NCBI RefSeq assembly: GCF_011075055.1
Contig: NC_058143.1
Span: 14,027,057-14,091,056 of the forward strand
Origin: Mangifera indica
Taxonomy: Eukaryota; Streptophyta; Magnoliopsida; Sapindales; Anacardiaceae
Reading direction: 5' to 3'
DNA: 64,000 nt
This document shows positions 24,349 to 36,140 of the stretch, in pieces. Both the position numbers and the translations under genes were made by a program. The notes under the pieces are model-generated. The model was not told the origin of the DNA, made no database searches, and saw only the letters and a list, made by a program, of their open reading frames with translations. Numbering within the stretch: position 1 is the first letter of the stretch; the number at the start of each line of letters is the position of its first letter.

Positions 24349-25611
24349 TTTATACCTTTGTGTTATCTGTGATTGAAATATTAGTTGAAAGGTTGGTCAA
24401 AGGTCTGCCTTATGGAGGGTGAGATACTAATTGATATAAGTTCAGGTTATTGCCTTCAACAATGGATTTGCTACTGACTGATTGATACTAGATGGATGCC
24501 TGGTTATCACCTTCTAATTCTATTGTAAATTATGTACATTCATATTCTTATTAAAATTGGATTGCATGGACAGGTTTTTTCTGTTCTGTGTAACATTAGT
24601 CATTCTTCAAAATAGAAACAAAAAAATAAAATGAAATTGCAAGATATCTTCATCTTTTTATATGTGTAAATCACATTCTTTTGCTAGATCAGGTTTCTGT
24701 AAGATAGATGGAAATGGAACTACAAATTCTGCGCTTTGTTTTGTAGCTTACTATTAATTTTGCACCTCATTTTGAAGCGGTGAGCTCACATCCCTAAACT
24801 GTGTTTAGGTAGAATCTAATATTCTTTCAACTATAATCAAGGAAACTTCCTGCTTTCATGATATTTTACTTGTGGGACTTGGGAGCATCTTCCTCTTGGT
24901 AAGTAAATATTATTTTGAAGGCATTTACTTGCAGCAGAAGACATTGTTGCATTCTGAAATCTGAATCATGAGAAATTTCCTGTAGATTTGTGTTGTTAAA
25001 GTGTGTGTGTGGTCTTGTTACCATCAGAAAGCTCTGTTTCATCACATATTGGTAGTCAAAGTGCAATTTACTATCGTGCCGAAAAGGAGAAACATAGTAG
25101 ATTGTTAAAGTTTCTCAGCCTTCCTTGGCCACAAATCTACCTAGCTATATTGCATGTGATCATTTCATTGCCCAGCTTGATAAAGATGCTTTTGTTTTGG
25201 GGAGGTGAGGCTTTAAGGGTGTATATTGATGGGTCTGGATCATTAAATTGCACGTTATTTGTCCATTTACAAATATTTTGAGCATTCATTCATCCAAATC
25301 TGTTCATTAATATAACTTTGGATACCCAGACATCGTATAACTTTGTATTCTTGTGGCATGCCACGGCATTGGCAGCTACATTAATGGCTTGAAATCTGTT
25401 GTGTTTTGGCCCCTACTTAGATGCCTTGATATCAAAATGTAAAGGTACAGAGCCATTCGCAGTGGTCCCTTTAATTGCATTCTGCTTCTGTTGTGTTGCC
25501 CACATAAAAGTCACGCTCTTACTAGAGAACTAACCTAGGTCATCTTCTGTGTGTTATTCTGCTTCTGCCTTGCTGTGACTTGGGCAATTTCAGTTGCATT
25601 CTTTATTGAAT
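24349..25611 (+). other. 3' UTR and downstream region of the ATG18-like gene
   Basis: No coding frame of note. Possible 3' UTR introns (for example a pyrimidine-rich acceptor near 25028) cannot be proven. An AATAAAA-like signal lies near 25609. The length of the transcript is unknown. Confidence 0.3.
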
Positions 25612-25735
25612 AAAACTATGTGTACACACTTTTGAATACACAAATAACATATTATCATATAATTTAAAGATTTTGAATTAAGGATAAAATATTACTTAAT
25701 CATATGATAACATATTATTTGTGTATACATAGCGT
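25612..25735. mobile_element. Short hairpin MITE
   Basis: The left arm CTATGTGTACACACTTTTGA with AATACACAAATAACATATTA is an inverted match of the right arm, which on the minus strand reads CTATGTATACACAAATAATA then TGTTATCATATG. The arms enclose about 35 bp with ATTTAAAGATTTTGAATTAA. The element is about 120 bp and non-coding. Similar AT-rich pieces (16250-16380, 51225-51350) may be relatives. Confidence 0.6.
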
Positions 25736-26640
25736 TGCAGGTCTACATTATCATGCATCATCAATCACAGCACAACCAAACTCCTCAATTAGGTCACCAT
25801 GACCGTGTTCTTGATGGGTTTAGCTAGATTCCTTCACTGATATTTTTTTTTCACAGTTGATTGTGCTGGCTTTTGGTAAAGTGTGCCAATTGATGCACGC
25901 GGACATGTATATCGACATTATCAATTTCTTCTTTCTGAGGTGTAGAGACAGACAGGAGACAAAGGGGACTTGTAATTTGGGACATATGTTTCTGAATACG
26001 ACAATACCACATTTTAATATATTGTTTTCAGATTGAGGAGAACCACATATAAAATTAACAAATATTTGTACGCCCACCAGCCTGAGCTTTCTTCTCATCT
26101 CAATACCTCAAGTCAGGCTGAGGCACAAAATCACATCAAATCTGGGACGGATTTGTTCAAATCAAACCCAAGACTTCCGGAAAAAGTAATTTTATTTCGT
26201 ATCTTCAAGCTCAGACCAAAATCTATTATTTTATCATCTCATACTTATCCAAAATCCAGTTATACTTATCTGTGATTGTGCAAGTAATATTAGTTGCCAT
26301 ATCTTTATTTATTTATAATTATATTATCAACTAAAAATGAATGTAAAATTACTAATTTAACCCTCTAGCGGTCGAATAATCAAAGGTAGTTTGATCTTTT
26401 TAGTCCAAGGATGCGGACCTCTATGTAATGATCTATGTTCAAAGGTATGGATACAGTCCCCCGTCGCCTGAAAGCATGACACGTGTCTCTGAAATAACAT
26501 CAAACGAAGCAAGAGAGCCAGCAAAATGCAGTAGCCGACGTGAGAGGTGAAACATTTCAACATCAAAATAACAACCAAAGCGAAAATATAAAATTGGAAA
26601 AAAGAAAAGAAAAACCTTATACAACCTCTTATACATATTT
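25736..26640. other. Intergenic, no gene recognised
   Basis: Short overlapping frames on both strands only (for example 26098-25820 and 26033-26275), none with a domain or splice context. Nothing else supported. Confidence 0.35.
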
Positions 26641-26960
26641 AGACAAATATATGTTTCATATAGAATATATTTCAAATACATGCTTTCCTAGGTTAGAACA
26701 TATATATATATATATATATATATGGGGTATGTTTCCTTATATATCAAAAATATAACTTATAATATATTTCAAATATATGTTTTTCTATGTTAGAATACAT
26801 ACTAAATATATGATATATTTTCTTATATACCATATATATAATTTAGAATATATTTCTAATATATGATTTCCTATAGAATATATTTCAAATATATACAAGT
26901 TAAAATACATACTGAATATATGGTGTGTTTCCTTGTATATCAAATATATAGTTTATTCTT
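26640..26960. repeat. AT-rich tandem repeat of about 100 bp
   Basis: Three to four diverged copies of a unit with GAATATATTTCAAATATATG, TTAGAA(C/T)ATA, ATACATACTAAATATATG and a TTTCCTTATATATCAAA segment. Between copies lies a TA microsatellite at 26700-26722. The array is of local satellite type and non-coding. Confidence 0.65.
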
Positions 26961-27239
26961 ATTTTATTAATAATTTAAGAATAATATGTCTTATTTTAGT
27001 ATCTCAAACGATATAGGATACACATATAAATATAATATCTTTACCGTGCTTTTTTATCGTGTTTTATTAAAGCAAGATTTGCCAATAAGGGTTTGTCTAA
27101 AAATGTCACATCAATCCATCATATTATATGTCATTATCATTTTCTGGTTGTTAATTAGGGTTTCAATGATCATCCTTAGACACCCGTTATAGCTAGGTAG
27201 ATAGAGCCAAACGAAAGCAATGAAAATGTTATATTTTTA

Positions 27240-27430
27240 GTTATAACAGACGTTGTTTTGAAAACTAGATTGAACCGATCAGTTCAACCAGTTAAACCAA
27301 GAATTGACTTTAAGTCTGATATGGTTAAATTTAAAAAGCGATTTACTTGTTCACTTGATCAATCCAATCAAAATCGATGAATCGATCAAAACTGACAAAA
27401 CCAAGTTAAACCAAAATTTAAGGTTTTTTT
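27240..27430. repeat. TTTTGAAAACTAG repeat family, one arm
   Basis: GTTGTTTTGAAAACTAGATT followed by GAACCGATCAGTTCAACCAG and GTTAAACC. The same start occurs, on the minus strand, at the right end of the element at 62570-62975. Plant elements with TTTTGAAAAC ends and GAACCG-type subterminal repeats are a common class of non-autonomous DNA transposon. Confidence 0.45.
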
Positions 27431-28268
27431 AAAAAATTTAATTATTTTTTAGTAATTTAATTATTTTAGATTAGATTAAATAAATTTTTAAAGGTATGTA
27501 AGGAAAACATAAGTTCAAACATTAAATTTAAAAAAAAAAGTATCTCATATTCATTAAAATATCTTCTATAAACAATAATTTACAGAATTATGATTTTTTT
27601 TATATCATGATATAGAGATAATTTTTTACCTAATTATTTCATTGAAATCTCATAAACAATAATTATTATTATTTTAAAAAATATATTTTAATAACTATAA
27701 ATCTAGTTCTCTTAATTAATATTAATTTTTATAAATTTTTAAATAAAATTTATTTATTATAATTTAATAATAAATTAAATTAATCAATTTGTAGTGAAAT
27801 CATAAATAAGTAAAATAAGTAAATAAAGGGTTTATTTTAAAAACATTGACAATACATGGAGAATTTGCAAAACACACAGGTAAATATAAAACTTATATTA
27901 ATAAAATAAAAGAAAGAGAAAGAGAGAGCAATAATTACAGAAAGAAAAAGATAGGAAGGTGAATGGTACCTGGCACCAAGTTTTGGATCTTGTGTGATGC
28001 AATAATATATCTTTCAAAGTTCTCAACTTGTTTCTTAAGTGATGCGTTAGAAGAAGCTGAAGAAGGGAAAACAACAAAGAGAGTTACTTCACACACAACT
28101 TCAAGGACTACAAAGGATCTGTCCCTCCTCTCACTATATAATTCATCAAATCCAGTTGTTTGTTTTTCTCTTTCTAACCAAGAAGAAGATTTTATAGTTT
28201 CACTTCTTCTGCACATCATAGAAATCTATTTTCAAGCAAGTTGATAGTACTCAAGACAACTAGAATTC
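27431..28268 (+). other. Intergenic and 5' leader of the phosphotransfer gene
   Basis: 27431-27900 is AT-rich without features. From about 27950 the sequence is mixed and probably includes the promoter and 5' UTR of the gene starting at 28269. Two frames at 27963-28244 (+) and 28219-27935 (-) overlap here and have no recognisable product. Confidence 0.35.
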
Positions 28269-29609
28269 ATGGAAACTATTCCTCAGTTGCAGAAGAAGTT
28301 AATTGATTACCAAACCTCTTTGTTCAATGAGGTCTGTTTATATATCTTACTGTCAACCTGTCAAATATATATTCATTAAACATAAACAAAAGCTTTTTTT
28401 TTTTCCCCATTTGCTGGTTTCCTTTTTCTTTGTTTTCTTCTTCTGGTCACGAGTTAATTCATTGTGGTTTTGTGTTGAGTAGGGAATTCTGGACGCTCAG
28501 TTTAACCAGCTTAAGGAATTGCAAGATGAAAACAATCCAGATTTTGTAGTTGAAGTGGTGACTCTTTTCTTTCAGGATACTGAGAGGCTGCTTACTGAGT
28601 TGGCCCAGATTTTGTGCGAAGCTTGTCCCTCTTCTCTTAAAAACAATCTTCTTCTTCTTATTCTTCTTCTTTGCTTTCCTTCTATATTATATTGGAAATT
28701 TCTCAGTCTACTTATGTGGTTGAGTTCTTGTTGCATCTTACACAGAGATCAGCAGATCATAGATTTCAATAGGTTGGATGCTTATGTTCATCAGCTGAAA
28801 GGCAGCAGCTCCAGGTGCTTATGGCTCCATTTTTACTTCTTCCATTTTTACCGCTATTGGTTTCCCATGAAACTCATTTCTAACATACATATCATTTACC
28901 AAAGGGCTGCAACTTTGTTTTAGATTACTATAGCTCCATTGCTCCCACCTTAAGCAGCTGTTTTGAACAATTATTTAAGCAAGGAATGATCTAAAACGTT
29001 CCTTAATGCTTTAAATAAACATTCTCCAAAAGAAATTTTTTCCTTGGCGATGTTTATCACCTGCGCCCTCCAAAATTTTACTTGAAAAAAAATTTGTCAT
29101 CATTTACACCAGCTCTTCTGTCAATTACTGTTTTAATGAAAACTAACTATTAACTTTAGTCAAATAACAGCATTGGAGCTCAGAGAGTTCAAACAGTTTG
29201 TATTCTCTTCCGCCAGTATTGTCAAGAGAAGAACATTGGAGAGTGAGTTTGTGATTATTCACCTTTTTTTGTACTAAAATTATGATAATGCTCCATTATT
29301 TGACAGTAAAAGTGGTTTCTTGTAGGTGTCTGAAATGTCTGCAACAATTAAAGCAAGAGTATTACTCTGTGAAAAACAAGCTTGAAACTCTCTTTAAGGT
29401 ATGCTGAAAACACTATAGTTCTTGATGATTCATGTTCTCCTATAAAAAAATCTCAATAGTGTTCATTATGCCTTGAGATTCTATAATTTCACGATACATG
29501 TTAAAGACAATGTTCAGATTGTATTGTCTCTAGATTTATTTCTCTATTTATATAATTGTAGCTCGAGAAACAAGTCCAGGAAGCTGGTGGGACGATTCGT
29601 GTGCAATGA
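28269..29609 (+). CDS. AHP: Histidine-containing phosphotransfer protein (AHP type)
   Basis: Relays phosphate from cytokinin-receptor histidine kinases to nuclear response regulators; acts in cytosol and nucleus. Six exons join to 151 aa, the normal AHP length: 28269-28331, 28483-28613, 28746-28814, 29171-29242, 29326-29398 and 29562-29609. The HPt signature VHQLKGSSSSIGAQRV is intact, with the phosphate-accepting His at residue 80. The DFVVEVVTLFFQDTERLL helix and C-terminal KQEYYSVKNKLETLF helix fit the four-helix HPt fold. Exon 2 ends at TT before GTGCGA, a weak donor, but this is the only end I found that restores ILDQQIIDF in frame. It is an authentic-type AHP, because pseudo-HPt proteins have Asn in place of this His. 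Which AHP paralogue it is cannot be said. Confidence 0.92.
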
Positions 29610-31629
29610 AATGCAGCAAATTTATGATCAATCTGCAGACAAAATTAGATAAGCTAGAGATCAGTATGGATCAGTTGGGTATGTAGAGAAGTACTATTAT
29701 CTGTCTTTCTTTGTTGTTATTGAGTCAATTTAGTTCATGTCAGCAAGATTTAAGCTACCGGAGAGGGTTAATCAGCTTTCCATCTTAATAAACTGAGCTT
29801 GCATAATATCATCTAATGTATCACCAGTGAAGATCAATAATGTCAATAAATTAACCCCTCCATTATCTATAATATTTGGCCATGTCCCCATCTGGGTCAA
29901 CTAAGTTTAGGAACCATGTATAGTGTATTGTACATTTGTATGAAACTCTTGCTTCAAGGAACAAAATGAATGCACCACCCAGGTAAAAACTTGAAGCCAC
30001 CGACCATTGTTGTTAGGTTTTACATATCTGATATTTTATGTCCATATTTTAATGGCAAAAAAATAAATACATGGGTATTTAAAATTCAGAAGAAACCCCA
30101 CGTTGGTGTGTTTATTAGTTAATTAAGTTGCTAACTTTCATGACAGAGTGGATTTTATATTTTAGTCAACTGTTTTCACATGGGGGTGAGATGTCTCCTG
30201 GTAATCTGCAGGCAAGCTCAAAATCTTATGCTTCAGTGGCACCTTCTTTAACTCATTATTTTACTAGATAAATTTTTATAATAGATTTCAAATTGTAATC
30301 ACCATAACCAACTATTCTAGTTGATTGAATAAGTCTTGTTAATTTATGCCTTACATGGGTTGAAACTTGCACACCAAATTATAGTTGACTCTCTTTATGT
30401 TCACTCTCAAATGGGGTGTGGCATTCATTTCAAAAGAGAAGCTCAATTTGCCAAAGTTCCTAATGTAATCGGGAGATCTCAAAAGATGGAAAACAACCAT
30501 TGTGAAGGGGATTAAAAGGACTAGTAGAATAGTTTAATGAGGAAAAGTTTGAGATCCAATGTGACTGAGAGCAAGGGTGGCTCTGAGCCATGAGTTAATT
30601 ACCAGCTTGTCAGATTCCACCACCAGTTACAACTCTGTATATAAAATAATTTAATCAGAACATATTGGGCGGGTTGGCCATTAATTTTTTATTTTTCAAT
30701 TTTTTATTAATTTTTGTTAAGTCTAATCATTTATTTTTTTTAAATAAAATTAATAAATATAAATCTTTCAATCAATCTTTTAGTTTTTTTCATAACATTA
30801 ATAATAATAATCTATTATTACTTTTTAATTCTCTATGATATTAATAAATATTTTTGAATATCTCATATTAATTATTTTGATTTTCTGTATAATAATAAAT
30901 AATTAATAAATTTTAAAAAAAAAATTATAAACAATATCACACTGGACTAAGCCAACTTGCAAGCCAAACTTCATAGCCCACTATGGTGAGGGTCCTGTCA
31001 TGAAATTAGGATACAAAACCGAAATGATTAGTTCAAATTTATGATTCAAGTACGTTAAACTTACTTTTTATTTGTAACAAGAAATCGTATCAATATATAA
31101 CATTATAATAATTTAACATTTATTTTTTATATATATAAAATAAATGTTGTATTAGACAAATGACTATTTTCTACCCAAGGTCTGATGAAACAACATATTT
31201 CTATCTTTTAAGTTTGAAAAATTGATTTTCCTTATCTGTTTGTTATATTTGATAAAACAATATTAAAAACCCTTAGGCTAAATAACACTTTGTCCTCAAT
31301 TTTTTATTAAATACATTTACCCCTAATTTTAATTAACTTCAATTAAAAATAAATTTAAAATTTAACAATCAACCACGGTGCAATTATTGATTAGAGATAA
31401 AGTTGCAAGAATGAAGTAACAATGAGGAAAAAAAAAAAAAAGTATTTATGATTAAAATGGAATTTGTTTATATTGTTGGTGGTGTAATTGAAATTAAACA
31501 TATTATAAAAGTTGAGCAAAATCATATAAATACCCTTTAGCTGAGTTTGATAGACGAAAACCATCTTATCAAGCCTTGGCTTGTAAGGTCATATGGCCTG
31601 TTAGATTTAAAATTCAATCAAATGATGGG
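29610..31629. other. Downstream intergenic region
   Basis: Begins with the likely 3' UTR of the AHP gene (to about 29900). The rest is AT-rich without coding signals. An arm of the CCCAAGGTTT repeat family (CTACCCAAGGTCTGATGAAA) lies at 31173-31192. Confidence 0.35.
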
Positions 31630-31634
31630 CACTC

Positions 31635-32105
31635 ACTCTAAATAAGACTGGATCTGAATCAAGTTGGTTAGGATTTGAAAATTAGTTTGGTTTAATTTAA
31701 TTCGATTCAAATTTATTTATTTTGATTATAAATTGAGCTTGAATTATGAGGTTCGATTTATTTTAAAATCGAGCTAAACTCGAACTATAAAAAGTTCAGT
31801 TCTATTTGGCTTGTGAATTAGATAGATAAATAGATTGATTTGATTCGAAATGAGCTCGTGATTCGATTGAAATTATATTAAATAATTGTTAAACAATATC
31901 GTTGTCAATGAATCACGAATTTAAACCATAAATTTGAATCATATATCTGAATTAAACTCGAATCGAACTATTTTTATTTGAATCAAACTCGAACCACTCT
32001 TAATATTAGCCCGAAGAATTCAAATCAAACTTGAGTTAAACTATTTTTATTCAAACTAAATTTAAATTAAATGATGTTCAAATTCGATTAGATTCATATC
32101 CACCT
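31635..32105. repeat. Degenerate GAACTCGAACC-type dispersed repeat
   Basis: Repeated motifs such as AAATCGAGCTAAACTCGAAC, GAGCTCGTGATTCGATTGAA, AACTCGAATCGAACTA and AATCAAACTCGAACCACTC, with opposing orientation in the two halves. It resembles the GAGCTC family elsewhere in the window but is AT-shifted and lacks an intact ACGACGTCGT core. An old copy or a sister family. Confidence 0.4.
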
Positions 32106-32232
32106 CTAACTCTAAATACATTAATTTATATATATATAATTTTAAATTAAATATAAAATATTATATAATTATATAATAATAGATATAAATATATATATAT
32201 TTATAATTCAAAATAAATAGGAACAGCATTAC

Positions 32233-32241
32233 CCTATAAAA
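32233..32241 (+). promoter_or_regulatory. TATA box of the coiled-coil gene
   Basis: CTATAAAAT at 32234-32242 stands about 180 bases upstream of the ATG at 32421 and would place the transcript start near 32265. This makes the upstream in-frame TTG at 32244 unlikely as a start. Confidence 0.5.
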
Positions 32242-32420
32242 TTTTGATACTAAATCACCCGTACGCACATATTATTGTCAGGCTCATCAACTCATATATA
32301 TCATTTAAGCTACCCAACCCAACCCCCCATTTTCTATCTCTGTCTCGCTTTCTCAACCATAGAAGCCCTAGCAAAATCTTTAACATTCAAATCTCTTATT
32401 CCTCATTTTCCACCGCAAGA

Positions 32421-34316
32421 ATGACCAAGAAGAAAGTTACCCAGAAGAAAGTGACCCAGAAGATCAATGACACCAACCAAGAAAATCCACCAGATCAAAA
32501 GACTCAACAAACTGAAGTGAAAACCCTTACTGACGAACCCACCATGGAGGATCTTTCAGTGAAGATAAAGAATCTGAAGAATCTAAACTCCATGCTTATC
32601 AAAGAAACTATTGAGAAGAGACAACAAGTGGATTCATTGAATGATTCTAAGGAGGCCTTGGAGTCTCAGTTGGCTCTGCTTAGTGCTGAAAAGATAGAGT
32701 TGGTGGCTCAGTTGAGTGGGGAGAGTGAGAAAAATGTTATCTTGGAGACACAGAATGGTTTGTTCAGCGCTTTTGTGAGGGCCCAGGTGAGTGAAATGAG
32801 TCTAGACTTTAATAAAGAGAATTGTGCGAGGGAGAATGAGATTAGATTTCTTCAGATTGAGCTAAATAAATTAATGGGTAATCTTGAAAATGAGAGGAGG
32901 AAGGTGATTCAAATTTGCCGAGATAGGGATGTGCTGAAAAGTTCTCATGAACAGGAAGCTTTGAAGGCACATGAGTTGAATGAAAGATTGGTTGAAATGG
33001 AGAAAAAAGAGAATGATTTAAAAAATGAAATCTTGAGTCTAAAGAAAGAGTATGAAAGATCTATGGACGAGAAAAATGAGAGGGTCAGAGATTTTGAATC
33101 TTTAAAAGAAGAGAAAGGATTCCTAGAGATGAGATTGGGTGAGACTATGAAGGAAATTGAAGGTTTGAAGGGGAAGATTGAAGGGATTTTAAGGGAAAAG
33201 AAAGAAGTGGAGATTGAGAAAAGTGGGCAAAAGGTGAAAATTGTTGAGTTGGACAAAGAAGTAGAGAAATTGAATGAGATTATTTTGGAATTTCAAAATG
33301 AGGAAAAAGTGTTGCGTGAAAAAGTTTTGGAATTGGAAAAGAGATTTAGTGAGGCTAGGGACAAGGAGAAGGAGATGGCACTAAAGATCAATGCTTTGAT
33401 GAATGACAAAACACAGAAGCAGAGTAGTATTGATAGGCTGATGAAGGAAAAGGAGGATATCTCTCAGAGGCTGGACATGGCCATTGTGCAGCTAAGCGAT
33501 AAGGAGGGAAGGATTGAGAAACTGTCAAGTGAGAAGAATGAGACTGAAGAGAAGAGAGTCAGTCGGGAGAGTGAGATTTTTGAGCTGCATAAAGAGATTG
33601 GGGAACTGAGGGATGTTGTTTTTATGATGAAGGAGTCAAACAAGGATCAAGAAGAGAAAAACAGGCACTTACTGGATGAAGTTAGGGTCTTCAAAAATGC
33701 TCTTGATCAAGTTATGTGTGAGAAGGATGATGCTAAAAAGGGTTTGGATGAAGAGAAAAAGAATGCCATGGCATTGCAGTCAAAAGTATCAGAAATGGCA
33801 AAAAAGATGCAGGAGAGTGAAGGAGAATTGACAAAAATTAGGAATGAGCATGAGAGCCTCATTGAGGAAAAGAAAAAAATGCAGGATCACATAGGGTTGT
33901 TGACTGAGGAAAAAGAATCGGTGCAGAAGAATCTTTTGGAGGCAAAACAAGCTATTGACAATTTGAAGGCTGAAATGGAATCAGTTGGCTTCAACTCTGA
34001 TCGAGCTCTGAGGATGCTGAAGAAAACTGCAGCTATAGTGTGTCAATCCAAAGACGACCTTGATGGAAAGGAAAGAGTGTCGGCCAATGATGAGAAGCTT
34101 GAAGATGAAACTCAAATGCTTGTGGCTGAGTTGGAAACAATCCAAACTGCATTTAGGAACAAGGAGAAATTGGTGGAAGACATGAAGCAGCAAGTTGAGT
34201 TTCTGCAGAATTCTGTGGCGGAGGCACATAAGAAAAAGAGCTTCTGGACTATGCTGTCTTCAGCAACAACTATATTGGCTGCAGCATCTATTTCATATGC
34301 TACTAGAATGCGCTGA
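32421..34316 (+). CDS. Tail-anchored coiled-coil protein, PMD1/PMD2-like
   Basis: Intronless frame of 631 aa. The N-terminus is basic (MTKKKVTQKKVTQKI), then a Glu/Lys-rich coiled coil runs almost without break from about residue 50 to 595, with heptad-like Leu/Ile/Val spacing. The end has KKKSFWTMLSSATTIL and AAASISYATRMR, a single hydrophobic segment followed by a short basic tail, which is the layout of a tail-anchored membrane protein. Arabidopsis peroxisomal and mitochondrial division factors (PMD1/2) have the same plan at about half the length, so the function may be organelle morphology; this is inference. A frame continues upstream to 32244 but has no other ATG, and a TATA box sits next to it, so 32421 is the start. 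The alternative is another long coiled-coil tail-anchored family. Confidence 0.8.
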   Translation: MTKKKVTQKKVTQKINDTNQENPPDQKTQQTEVKTLTDEPTMEDLSVKIKNLKNLNSMLIKETIEKRQQVDSLNDSKEALESQLALLSAEKIELVAQLSGESEKNVILETQNGLFSAFVRAQVSEMSLDFNKENCARENEIRFLQIELNKLMGNLENERRKVIQICRDRDVLKSSHEQEALKAHELNERLVEMEKKENDLKNEILSLKKEYERSMDEKNERVRDFESLKEEKGFLEMRLGETMKEIEGLKGKIEGILREKKEVEIEKSGQKVKIVELDKEVEKLNEIILEFQNEEKVLREKVLELEKRFSEARDKEKEMALKINALMNDKTQKQSSIDRLMKEKEDISQRLDMAIVQLSDKEGRIEKLSSEKNETEEKRVSRESEIFELHKEIGELRDVVFMMKESNKDQEEKNRHLLDEVRVFKNALDQVMCEKDDAKKGLDEEKKNAMALQSKVSEMAKKMQESEGELTKIRNEHESLIEEKKKMQDHIGLLTEEKESVQKNLLEAKQAIDNLKAEMESVGFNSDRALRMLKKTAAIVCQSKDDLDGKERVSANDEKLEDETQMLVAELETIQTAFRNKEKLVEDMKQQVEFLQNSVAEAHKKKSFWTMLSSATTILAAASISYATRMR

Positions 34317-36140
34317 TTTGTTGAATCTGCCATCTAATTTTTGTTAATTAGGAGATCTTGCAGGGGCTTTAAGATTACTATTCAAGTTCTACTTGACCAC
34401 ATGCCATTTTTGATACTTGTCAACTTCTGCCATGAAAATATTAAATACTGTCTCTTTTGAATGATGCTGAAGTAACAAAGTTGTGTAACATTTAAAATGC
34501 TTTTGAGTCAATCTATTATCCTTTTTCTCTGATGACTATGCTTTATTGGTTTCATACTTCATATTTATCTGTATGTGGGAGTGGCTGTAACTTAAGGTTA
34601 TAGTGCATGCCAAAGCAGAAGGGCCTGATCGAATGATGAATATGATACATGAAAGTGCAAGTTGCATCATGCACAAAAGTAGGCCCAGAAAGGTTCAATT
34701 AATCAGGGCTTTCTGTCTCTATCAAAAGGGTTAGCTGTTTTTTGTCACTATGCAAATATTCTTTTCTCAATGTGAAAGCAAATTCTACGTCTTAAAAGAT
34801 GTGTGTGGTTCTGGAGTGGTCCCCTTAATGCATCCAAGGTCTAATTACCAATTGGGTTCTCTACTTACAAAACAAGCCAAGTTTTGTGTCTATAGCTATA
34901 TCGAGCTCTGAATTACTCATTTTCAATATGGTATTCAAAACTGACAATAATCAACAAGGTATTCAAAACTGACAATAATCTACTAAATCAATACCTTTCT
35001 TTGGGCAAAAGAGACTAATTAAATTTGCTTCCAATCATTTGTGCAATGTCTTAGTGGGGGTTGAAATTAGGCTAATCATAGCACACTAGACTTGGTGGAC
35101 GAAATGGCAGCACCTAAAATAGTAAATAGTGCAACTATTATCTTCTGTGTAGCTAATATTTCTAGCTCTTGTCTCTTTGTTTATGGCTATCAGTCAATCC
35201 ACAAAATCATCCTAATCTAAACTTTGCTTATATGTCAATGCTTTTGAACCCTACAAACTCTACCTCATTCACAATTTCTTTCACAAAGAACAGCATTATA
35301 ACATTTTTGCATTTTGTACTATTTAAATCACAAGCAAAAGGAAGAGAATCCAAATCTGGTTAAGTTCCCATTTGAAAACAAGCAGTCGAAGCTGCACTTA
35401 AACCTAAAAACTAAAGCTCACGGAGGTTGTTAGCCCATGTTTCAAAAATCCCAGCATGGATTTCGATGGTTACATTTGACATAAGGCAAGTAAAGCTCCC
35501 AGGTTGTCTCAATATCACTGAATTTACGGTTGCCAAGGAGTTTGCAATCCACAAAACATAAACAAGCAAATAAAAGGGGAAAGAAGATGACAACAGACAC
35601 AAAGGATAAGCAAATATCTTTATATATACTTGAACAATATGTAAATACTTACAGGATAACAGTAACATGGAAGATTTCCCATCCATGTTCTAGAATTAGC
35701 TTATATAAATATTAGCTGGTATTCCATCCCTATTGATGGGCCACCAAATGTTATCCCAACAATTCTACCTTCCTCTCTCCGATGAGGCTGGAAGCCAGAA
35801 TGGGTACTCTTAGATCTGTTGTTCCACCATACTTGGTCAAACAGTTCCTTCTGACACTGAAGCTTCACAGAAGAACATATTCCAAGTCCAGAAAATTGTA
35901 TTATGTATACAAGAACACATCCTGATCCAGCTAGATGCTGAACTATACCTTCCACTCCCAATAACCATGAGATTTCAAAGCCAAGAACCCGTGGTAGCAG
36001 AATGTTACTATTATCACAATTAATAAAAGAGAAAACAACAATACTACACAAGCATATGAACTGCAAACAACCCCTTAACTACCCAAGTGAAATGTCAAGC
36101 TTGTGTCAGGTATGGCTGCCAGTTGGTAAAGTTAAGTCTA
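34317..36140. other. Convergent 3' regions of the coiled-coil and GID1 genes
   Basis: Contains the 3' UTR of the plus-strand gene (to about 34550) and probably that of minus-strand GID1 (36140 down to about 35700). A 121-codon minus frame at 36066-35701 starts just after the GID1 stop and has no recognisable domain, so I treat it as UTR. A 25 bp tandem duplication of GGTATTCAAAACTGACAATA lies at 34930-34982. Otherwise nothing. Confidence 0.4.

Noticed and set aside
32244..32420. N-terminal extension of the coiled-coil protein as a transit peptide
   Set aside because: The frame begins with TTG, contains no ATG before 32421, and a TATA box directly precedes it, so it is 5' UTR.
35701..36066. 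121-codon minus frame downstream of GID1
   Set aside because: It starts just after the GID1 stop, has no domain, and is best explained as 3' UTR.
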